The position numbers and the translations under genes are program-made. A stretch of DNA of 64,000 nucleotides from Stercorarius parasiticus. Its lineage: Eukaryota > Chordata > Aves > Charadriiformes > Stercorariidae. A model generated the notes under the pieces. It ran no database searches, had not been told where the DNA came from, and worked only from the letters and a program-made list of their open reading frames with translations. The stretch spans positions 66,259 through 130,258 of the forward strand of contig VWZL01006772.1 in assembly GCA_013396915.1 (NCBI GenBank), written 5' to 3'. Shown here piece after piece: positions 12,054-25,055 of the stretch (within the stretch, counting starts at the first letter, position 1; each line of letters starts with the position of its first letter).

Positions 12054-14403
12054 AAAAATGTCTCTGGAAACACAAAGAAACAACCAAAGAAAGACAGGAA
12101 GAAAATATTGCTCTCTGGTTCTTTTTGACCAAATTAACTCAGAGGCTAATTATGAAGCAGGGCTCTTGCTCTCCTCTGAGCAAGTTGCCCTGAATACTGA
12201 CTTTCTTGCTCTGCTGAAGTTTCTCTCTGACATTGGTAAACGTGTGGTTTCAGTAAAATCAATAGGATTAAAGTTAAATCTGTATTTAACCAATTTTCTG
12301 AAGTGGAGATTGGCTGTTCACCGTCTTTCAGGATTGAATATTGAGCGAGAGCAAAATCAAGTTCACAGAAAACAAGATATTTTCAGTCAGATGTGTTTTA
12401 AAATTAATTCTTTCTCTGTAAAATCATTCACTGTTTTTTCCCTACAGAAATCAATATTCTAACAAATGCTGCCAGAAACAAATATTAGATACATAATTCT
12501 ACTGATATTATCTCTAAGATAGCTATCAACACTTTTTTTTGTGCATGGTTTATACTCTAACTGTCAATATTTGATTTTTCTACTAATAAGAATAACAACT
12601 AATGGCTGTAGGCAAAAAGGTGGCCTAGTAAGAATTTTTTTTCCTGATTACTATTTGACTGCTTCATCAAATCATCAAACGGCATTTTGTTATACACATG
12701 TGTTTATTATAAACTAGCGTTAGGAGATAGTGAGTTATTTGCTGCTGATTTGATTTATAGTCTTTCAAAAATCTTAGGCAAATTCGTTGAGTAAAAGCAT
12801 TAAACAAAATTTTCAAAATATCTAAATAGTTATCGAGTCTTCGCCCCTCTGCAAAAGGTACTTTGACATCCTAATCTGTTTGGTAATCTCCCAAGTCATG
12901 TGGATATCTTTGATGATTTTACCTCCCGCTTGTAATTCTTTAAAAAAAATCAGACAAAATAGTTTGCATAGTAAAATCCCTTATGAGAAGGGAGGAAGTA
13001 ATGATAGATAGTCTTCTAGTAAAATTGTCAGCATTTTGGTTCACTTTAAAACCACAGAATATGAACACGTGCAATTCTTGCCAAATTTCCATCGCGTTTC
13101 CTTTAATTATATCCATTTCAAGCAAACAATATAAGCTTACTTTTTTAAGGGTCCGTTTACAAAGGCCTGGAAAGATGCAAAGAATACGTGTGATACAAAA
13201 AAACAAGAGAGTGCAGAAAATAAAGACTTGCTTAATACTGACATACCTCATAGCCAGTCAGTATGTGAGATCCTATGGCCAAATACATTGTTTTTATTAG
13301 TGTCAAGTGCTTGATTTAAAGTAAGACCTTGTCACCTTACTGAGTGATATTTTTCCTGGGGTATATGCACGTATCTATTTATCTATTGAGTGTGAGTATG
13401 TATATACACACACCTAGCAGTAGGCCTGGTTAGTGTCGGCTTGACTGAGAGAGGATGTTAGTAATTACTATTTCTCTAAACACTACTTTAGCATAGTTTA
13501 GTGTATCAGCTGCCTTCTGCTGCCAGGGGAGCCACGCTGCCTACTGGAAGTGGCTGCAGAGCCAAAAGCCACAATAAGGGCCGTTTCCATCCCCGTGGAG
13601 CTCAGTGGCCTTTCACTGTTCATTCAAGAGAAAGGGATTTTGCTTGGCTATTTTTTGGGGTGCCCGCGGGCGGTGGGGAACATCTTTGGGCAGCACTGGG
13701 TGAGGAAGCCCAGGACTGGTGCAGGACACAGGCTGCAGCTGCTGGGCTGGTGTCTCCCAGCTGGCAGAGACCAGGGAAGCAGAACCGTACCCACACCGCT
13801 GGTGCCCACCGAGCCGGAGCTGTTGGCCATGGGGGAGTAATGAAGCTTTGGCCGATGCTGAAAAGAGCAGCAGCGGCACTTGTGCAGGAGCTGGTACTGT
13901 CCCCCCACCTGCACAGGGTGTGCTTTTAAAATGGACTTTCTCTGGTTCCTTGTTTTTTCCTTGCGAAAGTGTTTCCAAGGGATCATGCTGAAAAAACAAG
14001 CGCAAGCTGAGAGCTGTTAATCTAGGAACCGATGCTGAAAACTCTTACACAATTATTTTTCCCTTTCGCTGGCAACATTTCTACTGTTTTACAAATAGAC
14101 CGAGTGAAGTTCTCTCACATTAACACTAAGACAAAAAGCAGCCTGCATGCGTTAGTGGAAGAATGAGTCCATATTAAGAATAGCTTCTGGTCTTACATTT
14201 TATGAGCCCAGTAAATCAAGAGCATTAAGGGAAAATATGGCATTGCTGTTTCATGCAGTGTCTGCAATACAGAAATTTTCACGTGCAAGAATAACTGAGA
14301 CAAAAGATAAGTAAAATGTATCTTCCCTCACACCATTTATTATTTTATGGTTAGGTTTCTTTTTAATCTCTCTTTTAGCTCTGAGGAGTTCCTTGAAATA
14401 ACA

Positions 14404-14476
14404 GTTTTAGGTTTTGGGGTTTAGTTGTTTTTTGGTTTTTTGTTTGTTTGTTTTTGTTTTGGTTTGGTTTTGTGTG
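14404..14476. repeat. T/G-rich low-complexity tract
   Basis: About 70 bases contain almost only T and G, with gtttgtttg and ggtttggttttg units. Confidence 0.9.
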
Positions 14477-15059
14477 GTCTCTGTAGTACCTTTCCCATGA
14501 AAAGAAAAAACTTGCCTGGTGATATACTTCACAACACAAACACACACCCTCCACATTTTCTCTATATGCGTTGATTTTCTAAAACAGTTCTTAAACTCTT
14601 CTTTACATGCTTGAGAGCTTTCCATAGTATATCACCAGATGGAATGTTATACACGTTTAACTTTTACCTTGAAGTATTCTTACATCAAATCATTAATCTC
14701 TATTGTTCAGTTTTGACTACAGTATTATTAAACAGTCTATTAAGTAAAAAGAAATGTAGAGAATGTATAAAAAAGCACAGTATTATTCTGATGACAGCTT
14801 CCTGGTGGTCCATCATATATAAAACTAGCTATTAGGAATATGTTTCAAACTGGCAGCATAACACACATTTCATAGTTGTTAAATTTAATTGTATAAATAG
14901 TTACTGACTGTATTTGGACTGTTTTAAAAAAGTGAATGTGTAATAAATCACCTCATGAAAAAAAAACATGGAACATCCTCAGCTACCACAACTAGGAGAC
15001 AACCTCCAGTTTTTGTCGATAGTATCTGCAGCAATTAGCTCTCATATTGAGCAAAATTA

Positions 15060-15180
15060 GAACTTGATCCTTCAAGCATTTATACACATGAATAGTCCCA
15101 CAGGGACCAATCAATATCCTCTGTAGTCATGGAAATATCCACATGCATATGGTCAATCATAAGTACGTGTTTTTCAGGAA
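15060..15180. mobile_element. Possible MITE-like palindromic relic
   Basis: The left part reads cttgatccttcaagcattta followed by tacacatgaatagtccca. The right part (catgcatatggtcaatc, aagtacgtgtttttcagga) resembles its inverted copy with several mismatches. The layout is like the element at 11.85 kb. Decay is strong and the ends are approximate. Confidence 0.38.
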
Positions 15181-15937
15181 AGGGGTGTATTCTTCTAACA
15201 GCAAGTCATTTTTAGGGTTCAGTCCCGCTTTCTCTAAATTTTGGTAACACAACCCATGTTAGTAGGAGTCGGCATTTGGGCAAATGCAAAATAAATTCTG
15301 AAAGCAGTAAACATATTTTTCCTTTTAGTGCAGTGACTGCTCTTAATATTAAACCTTATACTTGACATGGACAACCCCCCAGCAGGGTGATACAGAATAC
15401 AGGATAACTCAGGCATTAAGTGATTTTTCTGCAGCCTACATGGTGCTTTTAATATTGACACGCGCTCTGCACACTTCCGGTTGTTTTCTTAAAAGTTAAT
15501 GTAACGCCTTGGTTCAGTACAGAGTATTCTTGCATTGGACAAGAGCTAGTGAAATGCAGTGCCTTTTACAGCAGACAGTTTCTAAGCTGTAATGTAATTG
15601 GTACTATTTATTGAATGACTTCCACCAAAGGTAGAAGAAAGATAAAGCTGCTGCTTTCAATTATGCAATCAAGAATGTAAAAAAAGCAAAGCTGTAGATC
15701 AGGGATGGAAATCATTATATCTGATACACCATGTCAAACAACAATAGTGTTTGTGCTAATCACATTTTAGAAGACTGCTATCGTAGTTGGTTTTACTACA
15801 AAATGGAAAACAATGAACAATAAAGTCTGCTGACCTATCCCGAACCGTACTGTTTAATCAACTCAGTTCTAAATCATTGTTGGCTTAGACAGTAATCCAA
15901 TATGCTAGTTCCGACAGATTCTCTGCCATCACTATTT

Positions 15938-16003
15938 GAGAAATGAATATTGAAGCTAAATCAGACTCCTTCCAAGAGAAATGAATATTCAAGCTAAATC
16001 AGA
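15938..16003. repeat. Local tandem duplication of a 28-bp unit
   Basis: The segment 15938-15965 (starting gagaaatgaatatt and ending ctaaatcaga) recurs at 15976-16003 with a single g-to-c difference. The period is 38 bp, with a 10-bp spacer. The near identity indicates a recent slippage or repair duplication. Confidence 0.93.
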
Positions 16004-16822
16004 GCCCTACCAATAACTCTGCAATAATGACAACATGATATCTACCCAGCTATCAAACATTGTGGCTTGCTTTAAATTCATCTGTTGCATTCACAGTTAT
16101 AACAATCAAAGCTACAGCTTTTGGGCCAACGACTTTTAAGAGACTCCTGTTTAATAGGTGTTTCAGCTCTCAGTCAGTGCCCAGTTAGGGGCTGAGACCT
16201 TCCAGCTCTGGGTGTCGCTGAGAACTGAGCACTCTGAAAATCAGTCTTGATCACATGAGAACCTCTGAGATCCTGTTCTCCATAGCAGAGAGGACTGTGT
16301 CCTCCCTGGCATCCCTGAGAAATAGTGGCCATACTATTTCCAAACCACCTCATCAGTCGACATGTTGCCCCTCCCCACTTCCCCTGGGGGACTTCCCTCC
16401 CTGGCCCTGCCCTCCTCCAGAGGGGATCCCCCACCCTGCGTACCTACCCCAGAGGAGATCCCTGCCACTGCTTGACCCACACAGGTCAGCCTGCGCCATT
16501 GCCAGCTCCACAGCAGCAGGCATCACCGCCTCTCCTGCCCTTGCAGAGGCAGGCAGCATGTGTACAAGTGCCATTAATAGTCAGTGTGATAAAGGTTCCA
16601 AATCCCTTGCAAGTGTCACCAGTAATCTCCAAATCAGGGCCATGCACACAGCAGCCTGACTACAAAGCCAGCAAGGAACAAACTGGCGTTTAAGTACCAG
16701 TAGGAAACATGCTGTATGGTTGCTCATGGAAATTGGCAGCTAGCAAATTAATCAACGTGAATCCATCAAGCAAGAAGTAGGAGTCAGATGATCTTTATAA
16801 ATTATTAGAACTAGAAGCGATT

Positions 16823-16836
16823 TCTCTCTCTCTCTC
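16823..16836. repeat. (TC)n microsatellite
   Basis: Seven TC units within a longer pyrimidine-rich stretch. Confidence 0.85.
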
Positions 16837-19800
16837 CTTCTCTTTGAACGACTTGTGAGACAGTGTAAGTCTATTTGTATTATTCTAATTAGATCCTCCA
16901 ATCTTACAAAAGATAATACCTCTGAGAGAAAACCACGTGTATAAAATAAAAACATGCATTTTGCTCCTGTAGAGATAACCACCAAAGTGATTAAACCTTT
17001 GTAGTCATTAACAACATTCATACAAGATTAAGTTTGTAAGATCTTAATTATTCAAGATACCAAAATATCATGCACTTTAAGTTAGCTATTTTAGCAAATG
17101 TACAACTGCAGTATCTCAACATAATGACTTTATTTGTCGTTTTTGTTTTCCCTTTTTTTTTCCCTCTCATGACCATTTCCTATAAACAGATATAAGTAAC
17201 ATACTTACACTTCAGGAATGTCTTCATTTTTATCCTGGCATTCACATCTGTCCTTGTTTAATGCTCTGCTGGTGGTCTGGCTCCATGGTATGCCCACTGC
17301 AATGTTCATCTTAAGCAATATTTACATTGATTAGGGACCCCAGTGCACTGGAGGCTCTTATTAGAAAATGAACACAATATCCTGGGATAACAGCGGACAT
17401 CTAACTGTTTTCTTTCTGAACCTCTGTTAATGTATTGTTTAAGTGTATAAACAATTGACTGTCAAAATGGGAAGATGACAGAGAAGAACACTGTGTGAAT
17501 GTATAATATAAAACTCTGTATGCAAAACATGCAGTTGATAAACATGTAAGGAATGGGCGCAGCGGTGGATTTTTTTGTTCAGATTATAGTAGTATCTGTT
17601 GCACTAAACACTTTCTTTTCTGCGTATGCACAGTAAAACTCTGTCCTGCCACTAAAATCTTATAAGCTAAATAAATAAAACACAAAATTGGTGTAGAAAT
17701 GCTTATTTGTACAATCAAAGCTATGGAAGGATTGTCTTATATTAGATTATTTTGTATTATATCTTGCCTACATCACATAATATTCTTGTAGCAAAACCAA
17801 AATTGAACCCCTACCCTGCAACGGTGAGGAGGAGCCAATAAAGCCACACATTTAGAAAAAAAAAAGCACTGATTAAAAATCCAAATTAGTCATATGAACA
17901 AAATTATGTCTGTGCTATTTCTTTCCTCGACATGGGCAGCGTACGTTAGCACTGAGTAATTTATATCTGACATAAATAGCCGTAGAAGAGAGTGTACAGC
18001 ATGACGGCCATCTTCCCCACGTGTCTGGCCAATAGAAGCAATCAGTCAGTGGTTAATAATTTCTTAAACTACTACACCCTGCCTGCCTGCAATCCCGTTG
18101 TCTTCTGTGCATTAGCAACATGTGTTTCTCAATAAGGTCACTTATCTTAAGTAAATTAACATGGGGCCAAGTCCCAATTAAGGAAGGTGGTTTGAAGTGT
18201 TTGCTCAAATTATAGATCAAACCCCATGCTTGATTACTCCATCATTTTAAACTTGTCCTGCATAAACATGAGAGCTACAGATTATTCTGACTCCAGCAGT
18301 TTGTTAATATGAGTGCAGAAAACATCCTTCCCTAGTGAAGATGCACCAGTGATGGTCTGCTGCTTTGTACGGGGAACGCAGAAACACACTACAAAGAACA
18401 TCTGTGAAGTTATATGTCTCCCCCTTTGCTCTGACAGCTCCTTAATATTCATGATACATTACACTCGCTCTTTTTTCTACAGCAGTTGGGGGCTGGACTT
18501 AATTCTACAAAGCGATTTTGAGGATGGGAAAAGTCCGAAGCATGTTGTCTCTGTGGGATGGCCAAGTCCAAATTGGGTATTGCCTTTTGTCCTGGATGTG
18601 AAGAGATTCACAGAAGTCTAAAGGTCTTTTCCGATTGTGAAGGCCTGAGCTACTAAATTTGGAAATATTCCAGCTGAGTGGTGCTATGGAAAGTCATGAC
18701 AAAGCCCTGCTGAAAGTGGGCAAAAAAAAGCCAGAGGGTAGCTTGGACAAATTGCTTGAAACAGTTTCGGTATGGGACTTCAGACCTTCAATTGGGATGG
18801 TATTTGCCAGGGCTCACTAGAGAACAAAGAGCACAGAGGCAGCAAGAGGCGATAGCACTGATAAAGAGGATGCTTGAGCCTGAACAACTGTTTTTTTTTC
18901 TCTCCTGAAATCTAACATTTTCATATCTACCAAGAGAAAAGTTTAAAGAATCCGAAGTTTTGATTCTTGTTAGTAAATCCATATCTGCCAGGAGGGAAAG
19001 GTGCTCACTGTAAATGTTAAATACATTTCCTGTGAGCCCAATTTGGATGCTCAGGAACACTTGGAGAAACAAGCAGAGAAACAAGCTGTGAGGAGTCAGG
19101 GAGAAGGGATGGCAAATGAGAGGGTATTGTGAAGCTCAGCATTCATCAGGGGTTTTTCTCTGCTCCAAGATCAGCTTCTTCTCTCTCCAGCTGCATCCTC
19201 CAAGCAGCGAGGGAACTGGAGGAGAGCACAACAAGGATTGTAGATATCTTGCTGATGATCCACATCATTAAGGGGCTTCGTGCCCATCCTGAACGGGGCA
19301 ACCCTGAGAGCAGACACCTCTCTGGGACTTCACAGGCACTAATTATGTGGGATCCGAGAGGAATGGCTGAAGCCATGAAGCATGTGCCCCTCACTCCAAC
19401 CCTAGCTCAAGGACAGCATGTGTCCTCAGTGTGCCATGCCACAGGCGTCAGGGAGCTCCAATAACAGTAAAATGGACACAGAGTAAGGAAGAGCTAATCC
19501 ATCAGTGCAATTTGGGAATCATTTGCGAGAGATGCTGGCAATATCTAAAAGCATTAGCAGAGGCAGTCTTATATGACCTTCTTCTGGCTCGGAATAGCAA
19601 TTTGTGTCTGGCTATGAAAAGCTGCTGATGGAGATGCTGTTCCACAAAATTTTACCCCTTTCAAGAGAGAGATTCTCTTTACAGCTTTCTCCTGGGTGCA
19701 GAAAGGGTTTGGGGGCCCAGAAAAGGTGATGTGGTTACTCTTAGATGAGAATCATGACGGTAGAAAACACGAAGTCCTTTCTTACGACAGATTATGAATT

Positions 19801-21407
19801 TGCGGTTTTTACACATACAATCTATGTGCATATACCTCTTCAAGTCTGCGTAAAAGCTTATCAATATATAACTATCTTAGCAAAACTCATCTGCTGGTTT
19901 ATTAGCTGAGGAGTAACTAACACGCTTTCCTCTGCCCTTTATTAAAATATTGCCGATGATGATGGAAAGGAAGATATTTCATTTTCAGGAAAAAGAAGAA
20001 AAAAAAACTTGAAAAAATATCCTAAGTAACAAGGTCCCCTTTGAATTGAGTGGTGGTCTAGTATTTTTTAAAAAAGTCCCCTCTAAATCTCTGAATCCTG
20101 TACTTAGCACCTGAATGTTCCCAAAAACTTGGGGATGGGAAAGAGCAGTAATTAAATGCTGTGAACCAAAAGAAAGTTTACATGCACAAAATGTCACTTT
20201 ACTGCAGCATGTGAGTGAGAAAACATCCGTCTGAAAAACTGATTGATTCTGACATATGTGAAGTAGGTATAAGCAAATAAAAAGTGATCCCTCTAAATCT
20301 TGTTTTGCAGCATTGGTCAAATGTGTAAAATAATGCAAGCTATATATTTCAGATGCAACCCAAATTAAATGTGGTTGCATTCAATCCATCCCTGAAATAT
20401 GAGATCTACTGCCACTTTTTTTGTGACTCAGAAGTTCTCCAGGACTGTATTATGAACTCTCACTAGTTTATTTTTTAATATTAGAAGATGGAAAAAGGCC
20501 TCTTTCTGTTTCGGTGTTCTCTACCAATGAATCATGGGTCCCTTGCTACTCTGCGAGGAAAGTTGTTTTAGTAATTCTGGAAATAAACCTACTGCTGAGT
20601 CAGCATCACGGTTGAAAATGACAAGTTTCATATTAAGAAACACATTAGATATAATAAGTAATGGTGTATCTCTTCATCTTCCCCATTAAAATTAGCTGGT
20701 GTGTCAGAAGCTGATTTAGCAAGTGCCGCGTATACTGGATATGAGAAATACATCTTGTGTATTGTCAGCATGAAAAATCAGGTTCATTTAATAGGAAAGA
20801 GGATAAAAGAAATCAAGCTAAAATGTAGACTTGTGATGGAAGCAGCACTAAATATTTTACTCACAATGGCACTCCCCTCCAAAATGCTTAAATGTAACCC
20901 TAAAGCAGATCAATATGAAAAGATTATTGTTTTCAGTCTTCTCTGCTAGGTGATTTTCAAGTAAGCAGTTTTAATAGCATTTCTAAATCAGTGTATACTT
21001 ACAGATAAACCAGTGGGATTTTGTTACTCTGTTTATCTGGAATTCTAGCTTTTACGGAGAAAATAATTGGAAACAAAACATTTCCCAGCAATCAATCTTT
21101 TCTCTCTGATTTGCTAAACATGTCCATATGTAGTTATTGCTTGTATTTGGAAGATTGGTAGCAGTTTTAGAGGAGAAATATGCTACAATTGCAAATTCAG
21201 GTAGTCATCTGGCAGTGGCAGGGGGAAGCCTTTGTATTTTTTTTGGTAAAGGGAGCTCAGTAACTTACTGCTACTTATACCTTAATATAGAACAACATTT
21301 TATGGCATATTTTTTAGCCTGTAAGAGAAACACAGTAGATCTTTCAAACAGTACCCAATACCTTGCTGTGGATGAGAAGGCTGCTCTGTCCTTCCCCTCT
21401 CCCTCTC

Positions 21408-21480
21408 CGGGCCTGATTCTGCCCAGCCGATTCTGCCCAGCTCACCTCCGCAGCGGCGTCACCCCCTTTATGGGCTCTGA
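21408..21480. repeat. Possible half of a palindromic repeat
   Basis: The motif gggcctgattctgcccag with a directly repeated cgattctgcccag resembles one arm of the palindromic repeats noted elsewhere in the window. The second arm is not recognisable. It sits in a short GC-rich patch, so chance resemblance is possible. Confidence 0.22.
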
Positions 21481-24400
21481 TATCTGAAAGAATTTTTTGC
21501 CAGTGACTTGTCTTCAGAAAATCCGAAGTCCGATGAAATAAATAGGATTCTTACAACTCATTTCAATTTAATTTGAACCTGAGTCTGCTCAGAAAGAAAA
21601 AAAAAACAGCCTCTGATAGGCAGAATTTCTTAAAATATTGCAGTTCTCTGATCATGATTTGGGTTTCTAGCCCAGGGATATGCTCCATACTTGCATGAAG
21701 TCCCTCCTGAGCGTAGAGAAGCTATTCGCTGAAGTCTTTCACTGTCTTTATTTGTCTCTTTCCTGCCTTTAAATCCCACGCTGAAAACTGGACCCGAGGC
21801 TTACTGAAGCCTTCTACAAATACATAAATATTTCCCACTAGTAGTAACATGGTACTAAATATTGTAATGACACTACATTAAAAGTGTCACTCTGACACCG
21901 CACGTTTTAAGCTATAAAATTTTCGCAGAGGAAGAGAAACCATTAGTACTAAAATAATGTGCTTGTTAAATAATTTTACATTAGAGTACCGAGAATCATA
22001 GTTTCAAAAACCTTAACATTAATATTCCCTGGGACTTGTTACTAGCAAGTGTCACTATGAAAGGTAATGAAAAAACTTACTGTAAAACCTCCGAGTTCTT
22101 TCTCTTTTCTTCCCCTCTCTCACTGTAGCATGAATATGTGGTGAAAAGTCAGAATTGTGCAGAAGAAAAATATTCCAAGACACTGTTAAAAGCGCCTTTC
22201 CCTTCCCCACAGCCCAAGGGAACACTGACTATTTCAATAATCAGTGCGAACTTTTTGGTTATGATTTCAGTTTCCTTTCTCTGTCTCTCCCTCCCTCTCA
22301 AGTTTTTTCCACCATCGTATGAGTATTACTGTTTTCTCAATAAAGGAAGTAGAAGAGCTGCATGACAGCATTTATTTTAAGAAAACACAAAACGGGTATT
22401 AAAATGAGAGGTAGCTTAAAAAGAAAATATCGGGCGGGAATTATAATCTTATGAGAGGGGCAGATAGATGACAAATACTGCAGAAGGGCACATTATAAAT
22501 ACTGAGCTTTTGCTCAGCAAGAAAAGCAGCACCTATAGAGAAGAAATTCCATGCATTTTACCTTCATCCCAGCTTCACTGGGGATCAGTGTTCAGACGTG
22601 TATAACCATGGATTATCGTCAGTATAATGGAATCCTGCAATTTACCAAAAGGAGCAGGAAAAATGGACTTTCGCTAGAACTTTCATACTTTTCAGTCAAC
22701 CTTTACTAGTCACACATATGGACTATGTTAGCACTTCAGGTTACTGGCCCAAAGTCAACCTTGAAAATTAATTTCCCAGAAATATAGAAATTGCCATTTT
22801 TAACACCTTGGATAGGGAAGGCCAAACCAAGTAAAACTAAAAGCATTCGAATACTAGATTTGAATTAGTTGATTTCCTCTGAAACAGCAGTTCGATCAGG
22901 ATGACAGAAATTTTTGTCTACAGAGGCATGTGACCCATCACGAACCTGGTTATAATTATGGATTTCAAAACAGTATCTAATAAGCCGAGGCCCAGACAGC
23001 AGCGCACAGTAGTGGAACACGTCCAGTATTCATTAAAGATGTACAACCTAGAAGTCCAGGGTTTAAAGACAGTTTTCAGACACAATTTTCCCACTTGTCT
23101 CAGGAATAAGGTAGAATAGCAAAAACAGAGGTAATAAAACGTGGTCAACCTCAATGACTTGGCGTGCATTCTTGGCAATAGTAAAATAGAGAGACCACAG
23201 CTTAGCTCTGAGAGTGAACTTGCAACACCCTGAATTTTGCATCCTTTTCTTTCTGTGGCTGTTTTTGTTGGATCAAAGAAATCATCCATTTGCCCATATT
23301 TTCAAAGATGACACACCAAAACCTCATCCACCATAAAAATACACTTAGATGCACCACCGTCTCTGGGAAATAGCACATTTCTCTTTGTGAATTATTTTGA
23401 TTCACCAGTTGTCACAAAAACTGGAAAGAGATACTGATATCCAGTAAAGATGGAAGAAGAATTACAGCATGGAAGGATAAAACCATGATTCTTTCCTTGG
23501 CTTTTCTGTTACTGGTTTTGGGCCCGTATGAGAACACCTCTGGCTAGGTTGCCTGCAAGGTCTGAACCTGTAAATCCTGGATTTAAAATCAAGATCCTCA
23601 GCTCCTGGAGGTAAAAGGTGAAGCCCATTAGTGAAGAGACAGAGCAGACTCGTAAAATTCCATATGTGCTATTGCCACAAGGGGGGAACACATCCCAGTG
23701 CCAGGGTGGGAAATGTCCAGATTAACCGTCCAGCCGACAGTTGCCAAAATGAGAAACAAAAGTGCGGTGTGTAAATACATACATACATAAGCATCCAGAT
23801 GAGCTTTTACCTTTGGATTGATATTTGCAATAACTCACTCAAATGGCAGTTTAATTTACATTAATAAAGCCATATGCATTTGCTATTATATAGTCTTTCT
23901 TAAAAAAAAAAAGAAAGCATCTTGGGCTTGGTAAACATTGCCTCCAAATGCTGCTTATTCATAGGAAAAAAACCCCTTGTTTTAACAGACAGGCTTTTTC
24001 TGGCAAAAGGGTCTTTTGCAAAGGTACCTCACATTGAAAAATACCCCATTTGGTGCCTGTGAAAAAAAAAAGGGTGACTGTTTCAGAGACTGATGTCCCT
24101 CTATTACAAATCTACACTGCCAATAACACAAAGAAGATTGTGACTTTAAAAGAACGAGTTTCATTGTTTGGCTTCAGCACAGTGTGACAGGGATGCAGAG
24201 GGTGAAATCTCTGGATCATATACCAAAATAAACATTTCAAATCTAATATACACAGAGAGAGAGAATAGCTAAAGTGTAACATTCCCTAACCTAATATAAA
24301 ATTTGGTACAACTGAATCTGTTAGAAAAAACTCCACACTCACCATGTTTATAATACATATTCTATTGAATTCATTAGAAATATTTATTGGATTGAGCCAT

Positions 24401-24945
24401 TTCTGGCTTCTAAAGGTGCACAGGTTCCCAGCATTGTTCTGAAAGAGGCTCAGAACCAGGGACCGTATGTCAATATGTAAAGAGTCCTGTGACGTGATGG
24501 CGTTACCCTTGTACTTAAACCCCAGAGGCCCTACCCAGCCGAGTAGCGTGCAGGATGGAGCGCGGAGGCCATGCTGATGTATAGGTGCTGAGAGAACCAC
24601 TCAGCACCTCCAGGGATCAGGTTGCAACTTGGTACAACCAACACAGCAGGGTGCAAGGCAGTAAAAATTAGATTTGCCACCAAAAAAAATTAAAAAAATA
24701 AAAAAAGCTAGGTACGACTCCTCACTTTTGCTGAAGTTGAGACATACATCAAGGAACTAAAGCTAGTTGTGTCCTCAGTAAGCTAGTTTAAGCAACCAAA
24801 AATATTGCTACCATGGCAATATCCTGAGACTTTTCTCTCAAAAGTAGAATTTTAGCCAGTTTTCTGGAGCAAAGCATGAAATCCTTTAAAGTATATTGCT
24901 TCCCATTTCCCCTCTGTTGCACAACAGCTTCCTTCTTCTTGTGCC

Positions 24946-25055
24946 CGGGAATGCGGGAGTCCCGGGGACAACTGGGGCTGCCCGCCTCCCGCTGCGTGCT
25001 CGGACGGCTCTGCCCTCGCACGGCAAAGGTGCGCGGGGATTTCCCAATTTGCTCG
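24946..25055. promoter_or_regulatory. Short CpG cluster, candidate regulatory element
   Basis: Thirteen CpG dinucleotides fall within about 110 bp, against roughly one per 100 bp in the surrounding sequence, and the G+C content rises sharply. Retained CpGs imply an unmethylated germline state, as in promoters and some enhancers. No TATA box or coding start can be tied to it, and it is below the usual length of a CpG island. About 80 bp to the right is a C-rich run (ccccccccctccccc-like, 25134-25155), which has GC-box or G-quadruplex potential. No transcript is assigned. Confidence 0.35.

Larger units (their letters stand above)
12060..24940. other. Non-coding DNA, no gene seen
   Basis: Apart from the repeats listed separately, this 13-kb stretch holds no recognised gene. 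A frame of 134 codons at 12058-12462 is AT-rich, begins at the right edge of the MITE-like element and shows no domain. GC-rich pockets at 13500-13930 and 16170-16660 give overlapping frames on both strands and are judged non-coding. Around 17880-18300 the sequence has low repetitiveness and mixed TAAT, CAAT and CACGTG words, making it a candidate conserved non-coding block. Confidence 0.58.

Noticed and set aside
13501..13929. 142-codon plus-strand frame with antisense frames
   Set aside because: Several frames on both strands are open at once in a GC-rich pocket, with no known domain.
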